From assembly GCA_020152595.1 (NCBI GenBank), contig JAIGNY010003766.1, positions 62,001 through 126,000 on the forward strand: a stretch of DNA of 64,000 nucleotides, written 5' to 3'. This document shows positions 59,314 to 64,000 of this stretch, one piece after another (within the stretch, counting starts at the first letter, position 1; each line of letters begins with the position of its first letter). Below the pieces are notes generated by a model. That model saw only the letters and a list, made by a program, of their open reading frames with translations, did not search any database and was not told the origin of the DNA. The stretch is from Chiridota heheva. Lineage: Eukaryota > Echinodermata > Holothuroidea > Apodida > Chiridotidae. The translations under genes were made by a program, and so were the position numbers.

Positions 59314-59960
59314 ATGTATTACAGTACATATCTAGTCACCGAAAAACCAAGAAACCTAGAAACTCCTCTTCAAGTAAAAGGGGTCGGTATCACAGATGTG
59401 TTCTTCACCAACGGTTGGTATAACCTGAAGGAGCATGGATTTTTAGACAGTAGATATTTAGAGGGTAAGTGAATTAAACGAGTAACCATTAAACCAGGCC
59501 TCTATACTTTCAATACACTTAAGAAAAGAATTGATAGAGAGATAGAAAGGAGGAGGTATGTTCTTAGAACAAAGCACTTTACAAATCAAATTAGTCATAC
59601 CGGCTTCTTGCGAAGTCAAATTTAGCAGTGACTTTTCTTATTTCTTGGGATTGAATCTCACGAATGAATGGGTGGGTGCAGGTGTATATAGGAGTGATCA
59701 CGTGCTTCCCATTTTAAGGGATCTTTCTATATGTATTCACCTTCTGGAATTAGATGTCACTCGAAACTTTGTTGAGGGGCGTTCTAGCAATAGACTGGCA
59801 AAAATGACTCTTAATAAAGAAGTAGGGGAAACTACTCACGTAACATATTCACACCCCATGATGCATCCTCTTGCTGGAGGTGTGTTAAACACCATCACTT
59901 TAGAGGTTGCGTTATGGCTATGGCCAACTCATGCATAATAATAATAATTTATCAATTGAA
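59314..59960 (+). pseudogene. Penton-like / minor capsid gene, tandem copy 2
   Basis: Starts MYYSTYLVTEKPRNLETPLQ, paralogous to copy 1 at about 60 percent identity over the first 40 residues. It has an in-frame TGA at 59470, a frameshift near 59540-59560, and a further one near 59930. Shared blocks with copy 1: LGLNLTNEW / LGFELTNEN, GVYRSDHV / GVYRSDRV, THVTYSHPMMHPLAGGVLNT / THIRYSHPRMHRLANNVLNT. Its original end (TLLLK then TAG) lies just before the next gene's ATG at 59984. Confidence 0.5.
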
Positions 59961-59983
59961 ATGACATTACTATTAAAATAGCT

Positions 59984-60601
59984 ATGAAGGTTGCTGACAG
60001 CATTTATCCAACATTACCATCAGCTTCTCCCGAGGAGGGAGCCAGCAATTTCCGCTTACAACATATGACACAACTACAAAATTACCTTGAAGCTAAAATT
60101 TCTACTCGAGAAGGTCTTAGCCGCAAATACACACGGGTCTCCCACGGGTTTGAAGCAGTAGACACAGTGCTTATACTAACAACCATGGGACTTGGTGCAG
60201 CTGGAATAGGTGTTTTGACTACGATTGTTGCTGCACCAGTAGCGATTGCTATGGGAGGTGCTGCTGCTGTATGTGGTGTTGGTAGTGTACTCTGTAATTG
60301 TTTAAGAACACGGATGGATAAGAAAGTTGCAAAGCATCGCCAGATTGCAACAATTGCTTCCTCTAAGCTTAATAGCTTACCTTGTCAGTAAAGCCGTCGA
60401 AGATGGGAACGTTTTTGACGGAATTTCAGACGGTCGTTGTAGAATTTAAACGTTATAAAGTCTTAAAAGAGAAGGCCCGAGCTGCTAAAAAGAATTATTT
60501 GGGTGAGGATGAAAAAAGCAGCATCTGGAAGATGGAAACAAATTGGGCGGCAGGAGGCGCAGCAGGTTATTGCCAAAGCACTGGGTGGAGCCTCAAATTA
60601 A
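59984..60601 (+). pseudogene. Gly/Ala-rich membrane protein of the element, frameshifted
   Basis: From ATG 59984: MKVADSIYPTLPSASPEEGA, then FRLQHMTQLQNYLEAKI, then a hydrophobic Gly/Ala-rich hairpin (LGAAGIGVLTTIVAAPVAIA). The frame stops at 60389, but related sequence continues in other frames (SKAVEDGNV, then VVVEFKRYKVLKEKARAAKK), implying at least two further frameshifts before TAA near 60601. IYP-L...NFRLQ...GIGV...AVCG is a pattern I recall from uncharacterised genes of such elements. Function unknown. Confidence 0.5.
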
Positions 60602-60650
60602 GCTTTCAGCGAGATCCACCTCCATATTAAAGGCGTCATGATATGCATAT

Positions 60651-61860
60651 ATGGCAGCATTTAAACACATCCCCGGACATATGCCAAAGGCTCCTGTTTG
60701 TAATCTAACAGTAATCTAACAGAACAGCAGAAATACCCAAGCGGATTAGATCAGTGCTTCTTGGCAAAGTTGAAAAACATCTTTAAAAACTACCGAATAC
60801 ACAGCGTACATGACGATGCCACTGTGGAAAGGAGGCGTGCCGACCCTATGATGTTTTGGCAAACGCAGTTAAACTTTGCCCTGTGGATTGCCGCAGATGG
60901 ATGTGGTGTTTCTCCCGAGCAGATGACTAACTACAAACACTGGACGCTTCGCATGGTTTATCGCTTTCTTGTGTATTACACCATACGGAAAATATTGAAA
61001 AGACTTGAAGTTCGTCTACCAGATGAGGATAACTTTGATCCTTACAATAACCCGTACAGTGACGGGCCTTGAAACAACTGTGTAAAGAGTTTGGGATTTT
61101 GCTGGAAGTTACCCAATGGACCCCACCAGTGGTTCCAAACCAGGGACTGGGGATACCCTGGAAGTAGTACTCAACCGCTTATTACCCTATCCAGAGTGTG
61201 GCTAACGACATGAGTATTATCAGCAGCAATTACTAAGATAAAAAAATTATGTCATTTGGTGACCGGGCAGCGATGCTAACCGTCGACTACATCAGCCAAC
61301 AATCGAATATGAAAACTGGTTACTTACAAATATTCAAACTAACTAGTGGTGGTTTCACAGACCTTGGTATCAGCTATATCAACGACAGCCTTCGTGTTCT
61401 TGTGTGGGCTGTTTTAGGTGCTCAAGCACAAACTCGCAGTCAAATTTTTGGTGTTGGTGGTCTGGATGCTCAGCAACAATTTATTCGTAATGTTGAGGAT
61501 GCGGTGGCTCCTCCTATAGATCTCCCATCTTCCATTTAACGTTATCAAGATACTCTGACCTATGCCTCAAGTCCTTTAGATTTCAGTTTGGCTCAGGATT
61601 TGTACATGATCCCTAACAATATGCTTTTGCGCATAGATACCCAAATTGGTCACAACAATAATATTATGGTTGCTAAAGACCTTGCTATAGGTAAGCACCA
61701 TAATGTAAATTTTATCACAGCCCCAGAGCCTCCAGTTTTTGATTCGGGGGTAGAATACGGCAGCCTACCGGATCCCGAACCTCCAGCTCCGGGGGTCAGC
61801 AGCCTACCGGTTTCGGGGTCGGCAGCCTACCAGATACGAGTGGGGTGGATGATGCGCTAG
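60651..61860 (+). pseudogene. Terminal gene of the element (about 400 codons), broken
   Basis: From ATG 60651: MAAFKHIPGHMPKAPVCNL. An 11-bp tandem duplication (60701-60722) breaks the frame; it resumes as SGLDQCFLAKLKNIFKNYRI and MVYRFLVYYTIRKILKRLEV until a TGA at 61070. Sequence continues (61249 onward) with DRAAMLTVDYISQQSNMKTG, RVLVWAVLGAQAQTRSQIFG, a TAA at 61537, then the same frame to TAG 61858. The VVDYISQ...WA-x-LGAQ-[AS]QTRS pattern is conserved among such elements from memory. Beta-rich second half, structural role likely but unproven. Confidence 0.6.
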
Positions 61861-61985
61861 AAGCTAAAATGAAAAAAAACGAAAACATTATCGTTTGTTA
61901 TCATCAGCGCTTTAATTCTGGGGGTTATATACAAAAATCACAAATAAAAAATAAAACAGATAGAAATAAATAAAAAAGTTAAATA

Positions 61986-64000
<2,015 letters not shown>

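Larger units (their letters stand above)
49936..61860. mobile_element. Decayed Polinton/Maverick-like (virus-derived) element, about 11.9 kb
   Basis: One block carries a retroviral-type integrase, a polymerase-associated N-terminal gene, a packaging ATPase and several capsid-type or membrane genes, arranged as a left minus-strand arm (integrase, Cys-rich ORF, polymerase-linked gene) and a right plus-strand arm. Polintons are known for combining a protein-primed DNA polymerase, this integrase type, an FtsK/HerA ATPase and jelly-roll capsid proteins. The polymerase body, an adenain-like protease and terminal inverted repeats were not found. Nearly all large genes have stops or frameshifts, while two small ORFs remain open. 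It is a defective fossil copy. From memory of these families, the same set of hypothetical genes recurs together in other marine invertebrate genomes. Confidence 0.75.

Overview
This is eukaryotic DNA from an animal, most likely a marine invertebrate deuterostome such as an echinoderm. That placement rests on one split coiled-coil gene resembling vertebrate CCHCR1, tRNA-derived SINEs, non-LTR retrotransposons, TTAA-type and hAT-like MITEs, many minisatellites and a Polinton/Maverick-like element. The species cannot be fixed from sequence alone. Most long open frames in the window are artefacts of tandem repeats.

Left third (about 1-26,100). A minus-strand gene is spread over at least 16 kb, and perhaps 23 kb, in at least nine small exons: 19492-19541, 17797-18452, 15932-16118, 13120-13255, 11754-11861, 7982-8034, 7002-7089, 5034-5144 and 3244-3350. 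A possible further 5' exon lies at 26013-26088. Exon phases agree at every junction, and the peptides ILALQEAEL and WREKVYALL match the core of CCHCR1, a coiled-coil centrosome/P-body protein. The 3' end lies off the left edge. Introns hold minisatellites with units of 54, 25, 12 and 23 bp, several lying against exon borders, plus SINEs, MITEs and LINE tails.

Middle (about 26,100-49,930). I see no convincing host gene. There is a decayed minus-strand LINE with reverse transcriptase and RNase H remnants (26925-28970), a 2.7-kb element with 21-bp inverted ends (29217-31928), LINE scraps, an hAT-like MITE with an 8-bp target duplication (42633-43060), a diverged satellite of about 270 bp (43860-47580) interrupted by a MITE, a 48-bp repeat interrupted by another MITE (47994-48434), and a diverged repeat of 300-350 bp (48650-49930).

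Right third (about 49,936-61,860). This is a dead, truncated Polinton-like, virus-derived element. On the minus strand are the N-terminal part of a polymerase-associated gene, a small Cys-rich ORF and a retroviral-type integrase. Diverging from these on the plus strand are a capsid-like gene, an FtsK/HerA-type packaging ATPase, several small membrane and coiled-coil genes, a tandemly duplicated beta-rich (penton-like) gene, a Gly/Ala-rich membrane gene and a terminal gene of about 400 codons. Nearly every large gene is broken by stops and frameshifts. The polymerase body, protease and terminal repeats were not found. The genes would together have served integration, genome packaging and virion assembly. 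A 565-bp TA microsatellite separates the element from the endonuclease/RT part of a CR1/L2-like LINE that runs off the right edge.
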